From positions 2,418,001-2,482,000 of the forward strand of contig NZ_CP126257.1 in assembly GCF_003234175.2 (NCBI RefSeq): a stretch of DNA of 64,000 bases, read 5' to 3'. The translations under genes and the position numbers were made by a program. Of the stretch, positions 46,621 to 54,730 are shown piece after piece. Each line of letters starts with the position of its first letter. Within the stretch, counting starts at the first letter, position 1. The notes under the pieces are model-generated. The model saw only the letters and a program-made list of their open reading frames with translations, ran no database searches and was not told the DNA's origin. The DNA comes from Curtobacterium sp. MCSS17_007. Its GTDB lineage: Bacteria > Actinomycetota > Actinomycetes > Actinomycetales > Microbacteriaceae.

Positions 46621-47525
46621 TGACCATGCAAGCACCCCTCCGCCCGGGCACGACGGCCACCGGCAGCATCCGGTCCGTCGACGCCGACCGCACCGCCGGC
46701 CGCCGCGGCGAGCGGTTCAACTGGCCGGTCACGATCGTCCTCGCGCTGTGCACCCTGTCCGTCCTCGTCCCGCTCTACGTCACCGTGACGATGGCGTTCA
46801 AGACGACGTCGCAGGCCGTGGACGGCAACGCGTTCTCGCTGCCGGCCCCGTTCAGCGTCGACGGGTTCGTGCAGGCGTGGGAACTGACCGACTTCCCGCG
46901 GGCGTTCGGCGTCTCCGTGCTCATCGCCGCGATCACCGTCGTCGGGACGATCCTCCTCGCCTCGTTCACCGCGTACGCCATCGCGCGGAACTGGGAGCGT
47001 CGCTTCTTCCGCTGGTCGTTCTTCTACCTGCTCGCCGCGATGTTCCTGCCGTTCCCGGTGCTCGCGCTGTCGCAGGTGAAGCTCACCGGCCTCGCGGGGC
47101 TGGACAACCCGTTCGGCGTCGCGATCCTGCACGTCATGTTCCAGCTGTCGTTCAGCGTCCTGCTCTTCACCGCGTTCCTGCGCTCGATCCCGGCCGAGCT
47201 GGAGGAGAGTGCCCGCATCGACGGTGCGAGCACGGGGCAGGTGTTCTGGCGACTCGTGTTCCCGCTGCTGGCACCGATGAGCGCCACCGTCGGCATCTTC
47301 GCGTTCCTCGCGTCCTGGAACGACTTCGTGATGCCGTCGCTGATCACCTCCGACCCGGCGTTGCAGACCCTGCCGGTGCTGCAGCAGATGTTCCAGACGC
47401 AGTTCAGCAACAACTACAACGTGTCGTTCGCCTCGTACCTGATGGCCATGGCACCGGCGATCCTCGTCTACCTCGTCACCCAGCGATGGGTGATGGCGGG
47501 CGTGACGCAGGGTGCGATCAAGTGA
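46620..47525 (+). CDS. sugar ABC transporter permease (MalG/UgpE type)
   Basis: A 301-residue permease with six transmembrane segments. The EAA loop reads ELEESARIDGASTGQVFWRL, and the C-terminus WVMAGVTQGAIK is the standard UgpE/MalG ending. The ATG overlaps the stop of the other permease (TGATG); a second ATG lies 6 nt later. No ATPase gene is present, so the system must use a shared MsiK-like ATPase encoded elsewhere, as is common in actinobacteria. Confidence 0.9.
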   Translation: MTMQAPLRPGTTATGSIRSVDADRTAGRRGERFNWPVTIVLALCTLSVLVPLYVTVTMAFKTTSQAVDGNAFSLPAPFSVDGFVQAWELTDFPRAFGVSVLIAAITVVGTILLASFTAYAIARNWERRFFRWSFFYLLAAMFLPFPVLALSQVKLTGLAGLDNPFGVAILHVMFQLSFSVLLFTAFLRSIPAELEESARIDGASTGQVFWRLVFPLLAPMSATVGIFAFLASWNDFVMPSLITSDPALQTLPVLQQMFQTQFSNNYNVSFASYLMAMAPAILVYLVTQRWVMAGVTQGAIK

Positions 47526-47602
47526 CCGCGGAGACCACGCACGCCGCCGCGGCCGCGACGACCGACACCACCACCACCCACACCGACAACGAAAGGCCCG
47601 AC

Positions 47603-49264
47603 GTGACCGACACGCTCGTCCAGCCCGCAGCACCCACCGACGCCGAGACCTGGTGGCGCCAGGCGAGCGTCTACCAGGTCTACCCCCGCTCGTTCGCCGA
47701 CGCGGACGGCGACGGCATCGGCGACCTGCGTGGGGTGACCTCGCGGGTGCCGTACCTGGCCTCCCTCGGCATCGAGGCCGTCTGGCTCAGCCCGTTCTAC
47801 CCGTCCGCGCTGGCCGACGGCGGCTACGACGTCGACGACTACCGCGACGTCGACCCGCGCCTGGGCACCCTCGCCGACTTCGACGAGATGGTCGAGGCCC
47901 TGCACGGCGCGGGCATCCGGGTGATCGTCGACATCGTGCCGAACCACACGAGCGACCGGCACGCGTGGTTCCGCGAGGCGCTGGCGTCCCCGAAGGGCAG
48001 CCCGGCCCGCGACCGCTACGTGTTCCGCGACGGCACCGGCCCCGACGGGTCCGAACCGCCCGCCGACTGGGTGTCGATCTTCGGCGGCCCGGCCTGGACC
48101 GCGGTGGGCGACGGCCAGTGGTACCTGCACAACTTCGCGAAGGAGCAGCCCGACCTGGACTGGGCGAACCGCGAGGTCCGCGACGACTTCCTGCACACGC
48201 TGCGCTTCTGGTCGGACCGCGGGGTCGACGGCTTCCGCATCGACGTCGCACACGGACTGGCGAAGGACCTGCCCGAGGGCGAGCTGCCCACGTGGGCCGA
48301 GGTGCTCGCGGCGCCGAAGGACGGCTCGCACATCCTGTGGGACCGCGACGACGTGCACGAGATCTACGCCGAGTGGCGGAAGGTCTTCGACGAGTACACC
48401 CCGGCCCGCACCGCGGTCGCCGAGGCGTGGGTCGCCGCCGACCGCCGTGCCCGGTACGCCAGCGCCGAGGGGCTCGGGCAGGCGTTCAACTTCGACCTGC
48501 TCGAGGCCGACTTCGACGCGCAGCAGTTCCGGACGATCATCGAGTTCAACCTCGGTCTGGCGGAGCAGTCCGGCTCGTCGACGACGTGGGTGTTCTCGAA
48601 CCACGACGTCGTCCGGCACGCCACGCGGTACGCGCTCCCCGCCCGCAACGGCGACGAGCAGAAGCAGGGTGCCGCGTGGCTGCTCGCCGGGGGTGACCAG
48701 GCTGCGCTCGACCTTTCCCTCGGGCTCCGTCGAGCGCAGGCGGCGACGCTCCTCGAGCTCGCGCTGCCGGGCTCCGCCTACCTGTACCAGGGCGAGGAGC
48801 TCGGGCTGCACGAGGTCGGCGACATCCCGGACGCCGACCGCCAGGACCCGGCCTTCTTCCGGAACCCCGGTGTCGACGTCGGCCGTGACGGCTGCCGCGT
48901 CCCGATCCCGTGGACGCGGACCGGCGAGAGCTTCGGGTTCGGCGACGGCGGCTCGCACCTGCCGCAACCGGCGTGGTTCGCCGACTCCTCGGTCGAGGCC
49001 GAGGACGCCGACCCCGACTCGACGCTCAACCTGTACCGGAAGGCCCTGGGCCTCCGTGGTCAGCTGCAGACCGAGGAGCACCTCGAGTGGCTCGAGACCG
49101 GCCGCGACGACGTGCTCGCGTTCCGTCGGCCGAACGGCTGGACGAGCGTCACGGTGTTCGGCGACGAGCCGTACGCACTCCCCGCCGGCGAGCTGCTGCT
49201 CGCCTCCGCGCCGGTGGCAGACGGCGCACTGTCGGGTGTGGGGACCGCCTGGTTGCGTTCCTGA
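47603..49264 (+). CDS. GH13 alpha-glucosidase (oligo-1,6-glucosidase type)
   Basis: A 553-residue glycoside hydrolase. The (beta/alpha)8 barrel has VYQVYPRSFAD, DIVPNHTS, nucleophile Asp214 in GFRIDVAHG, acid/base Glu274 in VAEAW and Asp335 in FSNHDVV, all in GH13 order. A small C-terminal beta domain follows. There is no signal peptide, so it acts on imported alpha-glucosides. The GTG at 47603 has GAAAGG upstream. A GTG at 47522 overlapping the permease stop would add a 27-residue Ala/Thr-rich tail and is less likely. Confidence 0.92.
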   Translation: MTDTLVQPAAPTDAETWWRQASVYQVYPRSFADADGDGIGDLRGVTSRVPYLASLGIEAVWLSPFYPSALADGGYDVDDYRDVDPRLGTLADFDEMVEALHGAGIRVIVDIVPNHTSDRHAWFREALASPKGSPARDRYVFRDGTGPDGSEPPADWVSIFGGPAWTAVGDGQWYLHNFAKEQPDLDWANREVRDDFLHTLRFWSDRGVDGFRIDVAHGLAKDLPEGELPTWAEVLAAPKDGSHILWDRDDVHEIYAEWRKVFDEYTPARTAVAEAWVAADRRARYASAEGLGQAFNFDLLEADFDAQQFRTIIEFNLGLAEQSGSSTTWVFSNHDVVRHATRYALPARNGDEQKQGAAWLLAGGDQAALDLSLGLRRAQAATLLELALPGSAYLYQGEELGLHEVGDIPDADRQDPAFFRNPGVDVGRDGCRVPIPWTRTGESFGFGDGGSHLPQPAWFADSSVEAEDADPDSTLNLYRKALGLRGQLQTEEHLEWLETGRDDVLAFRRPNGWTSVTVFGDEPYALPAGELLLASAPVADGALSGVGTAWLRS

Positions 49265-49277
49265 CGCAGCCCGGTGG

Positions 49278-49321
49278 CGGACGGGAGGCGCGGTGCGGGC
49301 AGGCACCGCGCCTCCCGTCCG
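49278..49321 (+). terminator. hairpin after the alpha-glucosidase gene
   Basis: A 19-bp stem of the GGACGGGAGGC family (CGGACGGGAGGCGCGGTGC with its complement) and a short loop, 13 nt past the stop. It ends the sugar operon. Confidence 0.8.
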
Positions 49322-49342
49322 TAGGGGGCCGTTCCGCGCGAA

Positions 49343-49403
49343 GGAAGACGGATCGCTCGTAGGAGGACGGAAGGTACGTCCTCCTACGAGCGATTCGTCT
49401 TCC
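49343..49403. repeat. 27-bp inverted repeat upstream of the NatA-like gene
   Basis: The left arm (49343-49369) starts GGAAGACGGATCGCTCG and the right arm (49377-49403) ends CGAGCGATTCGTCTTCC. They pair with one mismatch around a 7-nt loop. It is about 30 bp upstream of a leaderless promoter and right after a separate terminator. It could be a second terminator, an operator or an extragenic palindrome. Confidence 0.75.
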
Positions 49404-49449
49404 CATTGCAGGCAGGATGGGCTCCTTCGTCGCCGGTAGTGTCGGCGAC

Positions 49450-50403
49450 ATGAGTGGCGCGAGCATCAGCGTGCGGGACTTCGTCATGCGCTTCGGCGAC
49501 CGCGACGTCGTCGACGGGTTGTCGTTCGACGTCGCACCCGGCGAGACGTTCGGGTTGCTCGGCAGCAACGGCTCCGGCAAGACGACCACGATCCGCGCCC
49601 TGCTCGGCATCACGACCCCGACCGCCGGCACCCTGCACGTCGACGGCGCGCCGTACCGGCCCGCGACGGGAGGCATCGGGTACCTGCCCGAGGAACGCGG
49701 CCTGTACCGCAAGGAGTCCGTCCTCGACGTGATGACCTACTTCGGGATGCTCCGCGGACTGCGTCGCCCCGAGGCCGCGGCGTGGAGCACGGAGTACCTC
49801 GCTCGCGTGGGGCTCGCCGACCGCGCGAAGCTCCGGGTCGACAAGCTGTCGGGCGGGCAGCAGCAGAAGGTGCAGCTCGGGATCACGATCATGGACCGAC
49901 CGCGCCTGCTCATCCTCGACGAACCGACGAAGGGCCTCGACCCGGTCAACCGCCGGCTGCTCCTCGACCTGGTCGACGAGCGGAAGGCCGACGGCGCGAC
50001 CGTCGTGCTCGTCACGCACCACATGGACGAGGTCGAACGGCTGTGCGACCGGATCCTCCTGCTCAAGGACGGCCGGTCGGCCGCGTACGGGAGCATCCCG
50101 GACGTGCAGGACACCTTCGGCGGCGCGGTCGCTCGCGTGCACCTCGACGGCGCCGTCCCACGGTCGGACCTGTACCGCCTCGCCCGCCACGAGGGGCACG
50201 TCGCCCACCTCGTGCCGACCGCTGCCGCCGCCGCGGACGGCTCGGACATCCTGGCGTCGCTCGTGTCGGCCGGCGTGCACGTGACCGGCTTCGAGATGCG
50301 GCGCATCCCGCTCGACGAGATCTTCGTGCAGGTGTACGGGCACGACGCCGGGTCCGACGACGCTCCCGCACGCGCCCGCACCACGACCGGGGCCGCCGCG
50401 TGA
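49450..50403 (+). CDS. ABC transporter ATP-binding protein, NatA-like
   Basis: A 317-residue ATPase. Walker A is GSNGSGKTTT, the signature KLSGGQQQKVQLG, Walker B LLILDEPTKGLDP and the switch His VTHHMDEVERL. IGYLPEERGLYRKESVLD is the NatA/YhaQ-type Q-loop region. A C-terminal domain ends in GFEMRRIPLDEIFVQVYG. The ATG lies 7 nt after TAGTGT (49437-49442), leaderless, and excludes a longer start at 49417. It overlaps the permease GTG by 4 bp. Confidence 0.92.
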   Translation: MSGASISVRDFVMRFGDRDVVDGLSFDVAPGETFGLLGSNGSGKTTTIRALLGITTPTAGTLHVDGAPYRPATGGIGYLPEERGLYRKESVLDVMTYFGMLRGLRRPEAAAWSTEYLARVGLADRAKLRVDKLSGGQQQKVQLGITIMDRPRLLILDEPTKGLDPVNRRLLLDLVDERKADGATVVLVTHHMDEVERLCDRILLLKDGRSAAYGSIPDVQDTFGGAVARVHLDGAVPRSDLYRLARHEGHVAHLVPTAAAAADGSDILASLVSAGVHVTGFEMRRIPLDEIFVQVYGHDAGSDDAPARARTTTGAAA

Positions 50404-51626
50404 GCCGCCTCGGGACGGTCGTCCGCTTCGAGTTCGTCCGCGCCGTCAAGAAGCCGGCGTTCTGGATCGGGACCCTGGCCCTGCCGGTCGTGGTCGTCCT
50501 GGTCTCGGTGCTCGTCGGCATCGGCCAGGCCGCCGGCTCCGACTCGGTGTCGTCGAGCGCCTCGGCCGCGAAGACGCCGTTCCGGTACGTCGACCACTCC
50601 GGCCTCGTGTCAGCGTCGGTCGCCGCCGAGTGGGGTGGCTCCCCCTCGGAGGACCCCGGTGCCGACCGGGCCGCGGTCCGCTCCGGCACGCTCGAGCTCT
50701 TCGTCGAGTTCCCCGCGAAGCCGTCGAGCGAACCGATCCGACTCGACGCCACCGACCGCGGGCTGTTCGAGAACGGCGGGTACTCCTCGCTCGCCGAGCG
50801 CGTGCTCGAGCGGAGCGTCGCGGCGTCCGTCGGCGACGACGAGGCGGTCGCGCTCCTCCGGGCACCGCCCTCGACCGACCTCACGACCTGGACGGACGGT
50901 CGCGTCGCACCGGGGTGGCTGTCGATCGTGCCGCCGTTGCTCTACGCCCTCGCGTTCTTCGGCATCGTCGTGCTGCTGGCCACCCGGATGGTGACCGTGG
51001 TCGTCGAGGAGAAGGAGAACCGCATCTCCGAGATGATCCTGACCACCGTGACGGCGGGTGACCTCATCCGCGGCAAGGTGCTCGCGATGCTCCTCGTCGG
51101 GCTGGTGCAGATCGGCGTCGTCGCGGTGCCGGGGCTCGCGGTCGCCCTGCTCGCGCTCCCGCTGATCGCCCCGAGGCTCGGCGGCCTGTCGGTCGACCCC
51201 TGGCGCATGGCGGTCGGGGCGCTCCTGCTGGTGGGCGGGGTGCTGCTCGCGTGCGGGCTCTTCGTCGTCGTCGGGGCGGCGGTGCCCTCGATCAAGGACG
51301 CCTCCACGCTGCAGTCCGCGGCGATCTTCGCCCTGATCATCCCGCTCTACGCGGCGTTCTTCGTGATGACCACCCCGTCCTCGCCGGTGGCCGCGTTCTT
51401 CACGTACTTCCCGACGTTCACGCCGATCTCCGCCATGGTCCGGAACGCCGTCGGTTCCCTGACCGTCGTCGAGTCGGTGGTGTGCGTCGTCGAGGTGTTC
51501 GCCACCGCCGCGGTGCTGCTCTGGTTCGCGGAGTACCTGTTCCGGCACTCGGTCGCCCAGTACGGGTCGAAGGTCACGCTCCGGCAGCTCGCCGCCTGGC
51601 GCCGGGGCCGCCCTCGCAGCCGCTGA
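50400..51626 (+). CDS. ABC transporter permease, NatB/YhaP-like
   Basis: A 408-residue ABC-2 permease. TM1 (FWIGTLALPVVVVLVSVLVGI) is followed by a roughly 140-residue external domain and then about five transmembrane segments. VVEEKENRISEMILTTVTAG is the conserved coupling loop of the NatB/YhaP group. It is probably an exporter of sodium, a drug or a peptide. GTG start coupled to the ATPase stop. The regulator gene downstream is convergent. Confidence 0.88.
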   Translation: MSRLGTVVRFEFVRAVKKPAFWIGTLALPVVVVLVSVLVGIGQAAGSDSVSSSASAAKTPFRYVDHSGLVSASVAAEWGGSPSEDPGADRAAVRSGTLELFVEFPAKPSSEPIRLDATDRGLFENGGYSSLAERVLERSVAASVGDDEAVALLRAPPSTDLTTWTDGRVAPGWLSIVPPLLYALAFFGIVVLLATRMVTVVVEEKENRISEMILTTVTAGDLIRGKVLAMLLVGLVQIGVVAVPGLAVALLALPLIAPRLGGLSVDPWRMAVGALLLVGGVLLACGLFVVVGAAVPSIKDASTLQSAAIFALIIPLYAAFFVMTTPSSPVAAFFTYFPTFTPISAMVRNAVGSLTVVESVVCVVEVFATAAVLLWFAEYLFRHSVAQYGSKVTLRQLAAWRRGRPRSR

Positions 51627-51637
51627 TCGGGCGCGCG

Positions 51638-52270
51638 TCAGCTCCGGACGAGCGCCGCGTCGAGGTCCCAGGACACCGGCTCGGGAGTGCGCCATCCCTG
51701 GCGCAGCGTCCGCACGGCACGGTCGTACTCGACCAGCACGTCCAGGTAGGGCCGGACGAGCATCTGCACCTGCAGTCCCTCGTGGACCGCCAGCAGCTGG
51801 GTCGCCGCCTGGAAGGCCGGGATGCCGATCTGCTCGGCTCCGGTGTCGATGTCCCGCTGCAACCCGAGGGTCAGCTCCTCGACGTACTCCTCGAAGCGCT
51901 TGCGGAAGAAGTCGGCGAAGTCGCGTTCGGACGCCGCGATCGTCACGGCCGCGGCCATGACCCGGACGAGGCCCGGGTCGGCGACGTCCTCCGCGAGGGT
52001 CATCCGCACGTGCTCGACCGTGCAGCGCGGGACGGTCGAGCGACGGGTACCGCGCATCTGGACCCACCGGTCGTACGTGACCAGGAGGAGTCCCTCCCAG
52101 GTCGGGAAGAGCCGTGCGACGACCTCGGGGGCGACACCGCACGTCTCGGCGATCACCGCGGCGTCGACGTCGTGGTACGCGTGCAGGCGGTACGCGCGGA
52201 TGGTGCCACGGACGATGCGCTCCGCCAGCGGCGCGTCGTCCTCGACGATCCCGCCGCGCATGTCTGCCAT
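51638..52270 (-). CDS. TetR-like transcriptional regulator
   Basis: A 210-residue regulator. The N-terminal HTH region reads VDAAVIAETCGVAPEVVARLFPTWEGLL, the TetR pattern with F-P-T-W-E-G-L in place of F-x-x-K-x-x-L, so the recognition helix end is divergent. The C-terminal ligand domain has FADFFRKRFEEYVEEL and AVHEGLQVQML. It is convergent with the NatAB-like genes and may control them. The ATG at 52270 has AGGTGG about 12 nt upstream; an ATG at 52261 is possible. Confidence 0.78.
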   Translation of the reverse strand: MADMRGGIVEDDAPLAERIVRGTIRAYRLHAYHDVDAAVIAETCGVAPEVVARLFPTWEGLLLVTYDRWVQMRGTRRSTVPRCTVEHVRMTLAEDVADPGLVRVMAAAVTIAASERDFADFFRKRFEEYVEELTLGLQRDIDTGAEQIGIPAFQAATQLLAVHEGLQVQMLVRPYLDVLVEYDRAVRTLRQGWRTPEPVSWDLDAALVRS

Positions 52271-52343
52271 CAGGTCATTCCACCTGAAGACCGCTCGTGT
52301 GTCTCCACCCCGTGCGGGGGGCACCCGACAGGTGTCGACCGGA

Positions 52344-53009
52344 TCAGCCGACCGTGACCGGCGCGGCGGAGGGCTTCCGGCCCTGCTGCATCCAGACGAA
52401 GAACCCGGTCAGGGTGAACGCCCCGTAGAAGACGTACATCAGGCCGGACGCGTAGTACCCGGCCGAGAACAGCAGCGGGACGCCGACCAGGTCGACCGCG
52501 ACCCAGATCAGCCAGAACTCGACCCACCCCTTCGCCATGCCGTAGGTGGCCAGGACCGAGCCGACGAAGATCCACGCGTCGCTCCACACCGGCTCGTAGG
52601 ACCCGAGTGCCCGGAACACCGGGGTCAGGACGGCGGTGCCGCCGACCAGCGCGAGCACCAGCAGGGCACGGGTCCGCCAGGAGGCCCACCGCGGCTCGAC
52701 CACGGTCGTCGCGTCGTCCGCGCGGTGCGTCCAGCGGTACCAGCCGTAGACGCTCACCACGATGAACATGACCTGCCGGCCAGCCTGACCGAGCAGGGTC
52801 ACCGGGTTCGGGGTGTCGAAGAGCGCCCCCATGAAGACGGTGAACAGGAGCGCGTTGCCGACGATGCCGACGGGCCACGCCCAGACCCTGCGGCGCATCC
52901 CGCCGAGTGCGCTGAGCAACCCGAACACGTTGCCGATCACCTCGCGCCAGAGCACGGTCTGGTCGCCGATGACGAGCTGCGCGTCGAACAACCACCGCAC
53001 GATGCCCAT
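52344..53009 (-). CDS. pnuC: nicotinamide riboside/mononucleotide transporter PnuC
   Basis: A 221-residue membrane protein with seven hydrophobic segments. WPVGIVGNALLFTVF, QVMFIVVSVYGWYRW and KGWVEFWLIWVAVDLVGVPL contain the W-x-x-x-W and N residues that stack on nicotinamide riboside in PnuC structures. It imports vitamin B3 ribosides for NAD synthesis and depends on a cytosolic kinase for trapping. The ATG has GGAGG upstream, ruling out longer starts. I see no riboswitch-like structure in the roughly 100-bp leader. Confidence 0.9.
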   Translation of the reverse strand: MGIVRWLFDAQLVIGDQTVLWREVIGNVFGLLSALGGMRRRVWAWPVGIVGNALLFTVFMGALFDTPNPVTLLGQAGRQVMFIVVSVYGWYRWTHRADDATTVVEPRWASWRTRALLVLALVGGTAVLTPVFRALGSYEPVWSDAWIFVGSVLATYGMAKGWVEFWLIWVAVDLVGVPLLFSAGYYASGLMYVFYGAFTLTGFFVWMQQGRKPSAAPVTVG

Positions 53010-53108
53010 GGGCCCTCCTCGTTCCGAGACCGTGCAACCGTACGGGCACCACACGCATTCCAGCCGCCGCGCGACCCCGCGTGACGTGCCGGTCTAGGCT
53101 CGGGCAGC

Positions 53109-53651
53109 GTGACGGACGGGCTCGTGCAGGACGTGGTGCAGCGCACGCGTGCCGCCCTCGACACCGCCGCTTCGGCCCTCCGTGACGCGGGGGTCCGCGA
53201 CGAGGCGCTCGGCGAGTACGTCGAACCGCGGGCGGTCCTCGGCATCCGGCGCGACCCGACCATCCGGTCGCTCGGACGCGTGTGGCGCGTCGGCGCCCTG
53301 CTGCTCGGCTCCTCGCCGGAGACCGCCGGGCGGGTCTGGGCGACCGGACGGATCACGCGGGTCACCGACCCCGGCCGGCAGCAGTTCGTGTCGGTGTCCG
53401 CCGAGGTGCGCCGCGCCTACCGTGCGGCCGCCGCCAAGGGACACTTCGAACAGGGCGACACGGTGAACCACGGTGCGGTGCCGATCCCCCTCGACGACTC
53501 GTTGGTCGACGCCGACGGGGTGCTCGCCGTGGTCGACGGCGAACCGGTCGTCCGCTGGTCCCCCACCGCCGGCACCGCCGTGCCGCTCGAGGACTACCTG
53601 CGCGACCGGGTCGCCCTGCTGGTCGACCCGCCGCGGGGCGCGACCGACTGA
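53109..53651 (+). CDS. conserved hypothetical protein
   Basis: A 180-residue soluble protein I do not recognise. It opens with an amphipathic helix pair (LVQDVVQRTRAALDTAASALRD), then mixed alpha/beta sequence with RVWRVGALLLG, VSAEVRRAYRAAAAKGHF and PLEDYLRDRVALL. Orthologues in Microbacteriaceae are sometimes labelled glutaminase, which I cannot support: no Ser-x-x-Lys motif is seen. The GTG start follows TAGGCT by 8 nt (53095-53100), so it is probably leaderless. It is convergent with the kinase-like gene. Confidence 0.65.
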   Translation: MTDGLVQDVVQRTRAALDTAASALRDAGVRDEALGEYVEPRAVLGIRRDPTIRSLGRVWRVGALLLGSSPETAGRVWATGRITRVTDPGRQQFVSVSAEVRRAYRAAAAKGHFEQGDTVNHGAVPIPLDDSLVDADGVLAVVDGEPVVRWSPTAGTAVPLEDYLRDRVALLVDPPRGATD

Positions 53652-53652
53652 G

Positions 53653-54552
53653 TCACCGCCGGCGCCGTTCCCCGGCCAGCTGATCCGTCACGACCGCGCG
53701 CGCCATCGCGACCAGACCGTTCTGGACGGCACCACGGCTGACCGACCAGAGCGCCGACTCCACCAGCCGTGCCGTGCACCAGGCCGCGATCCGGTCCGCG
53801 GCTTCGCCGGTCGCGTCCGCGAGCACGGCGACCCGGTGCCGGACGACGCGCAGGGGGTCGTCCGTGCGGAACGGGTCGTCGACCTGCGCGAGCAACGGGC
53901 ACAGGTCGTACGCCGGGTCGCCCACCATCGGCTTCGGGTCGATGACCAGCCACGGTTCCCGCGCCGCCGCGAGCACGTTGCCGGGGTTCGCGTCGCCGTG
54001 CACGACCACCGACCGCGCGGCGTCGTGCGGCAGGGCACGGAGCAGGTCGACGCCGCGGCGGACGAGCCCGGGGTCGAACGGCGGTGCGAGCTCGTGCATC
54101 CGGACCTCGGCGAGCGCCGCCCACTCGGCCGTGACGTCGGCGACGGACTCGAAGGGAGCCTCGGACGGCGCACCCGACGCCCAGAGCCGGGTGAGCAGGC
54201 CGGACGCGGTGCGCAGGCGCTCGGCCGCCGGCAGGTCGTCCCGGTCGACGAGCCGGGTGCCGGGGTGGCAGTGCTCGAGCAGGAGCACGAAGGGGTCGTC
54301 CGGACCGACGTCGAGCAGGCGGACGGCTCCGGCGCCGTCCCACCACGCGAGCGCGGCGGCCTCGTGCTCGGCCTCGCGGTGCGGGTACGAGAGCTTGAGC
54401 ACGGCGTCGCCGCCGTCGCGCAGCCGCACGGGGACGACGTGGGAGACGCTGCCACCCGGGTACGGCGTGCCCGGCCGCAGATCCCAGCGCTCGACCGCGC
54501 GACGGAGCAGCCCCGGGACGGACGCCCGCCAGTCCTGCTCGGTCGGCCACAT
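53653..54552 (-). CDS. aminoglycoside phosphotransferase-like (streptomycin 6-kinase type) protein
   Basis: A 299-residue small-molecule kinase of the APH(6)/HipA-neighbour fold. VVVHGDANPGNVL is the catalytic Brenner motif (HGD-x-x-x-x-N) and VIDPKPMVGDPAYDL the metal-binding D with the PKPMVGDPAYDL tail that is typical of streptomycin/hydroxyurea phosphotransferase relatives. Most chromosomal members have unknown substrates, so resistance should not be assumed. The ATG follows TACGCT by 6 nt (54559-54564), leaderless. Confidence 0.82.
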   Translation of the reverse strand: MWPTEQDWRASVPGLLRRAVERWDLRPGTPYPGGSVSHVVPVRLRDGGDAVLKLSYPHREAEHEAAALAWWDGAGAVRLLDVGPDDPFVLLLEHCHPGTRLVDRDDLPAAERLRTASGLLTRLWASGAPSEAPFESVADVTAEWAALAEVRMHELAPPFDPGLVRRGVDLLRALPHDAARSVVVHGDANPGNVLAAAREPWLVIDPKPMVGDPAYDLCPLLAQVDDPFRTDDPLRVVRHRVAVLADATGEAADRIAAWCTARLVESALWSVSRGAVQNGLVAMARAVVTDQLAGERRRR

Positions 54553-54691
54553 GCCCGGAGCGTACCGATCGTGCACGGCGAGCGGTGCGGTGGTGGCGAT
54601 CCGGCCCTCCCGGCCGACCCCCGGACGGGGTACGCACTTGTCCACCGCAGCACCGACTGCCGATGTGGACCGGCGGGTCTACCGTCTGTTG

Positions 54692-54713
54692 CGGGCGGCA
54701 ACGGGGCCGCCCG
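54692..54713 (+). other. 5' UTR stem-loop upstream of the secreted beta-helix protein
   Basis: CGGGCGGC and GCCGCCCG form a perfect 8-bp stem with a 6-nt loop. It lies just after a TACCGT -10 box (about 54680) and about 18 nt before the ATG, so it would sit at the very 5' end of the mRNA and could protect it or mask the start. Confidence 0.5.
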
Positions 54714-54730
54714 ACGACGAATCGAGCATC

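Noticed and set aside
53653..54552. Streptomycin resistance determinant
   Set aside because: The fold matches APH(6)-type kinases, but such chromosomal genes are common in soil and plant actinobacteria without conferring resistance.
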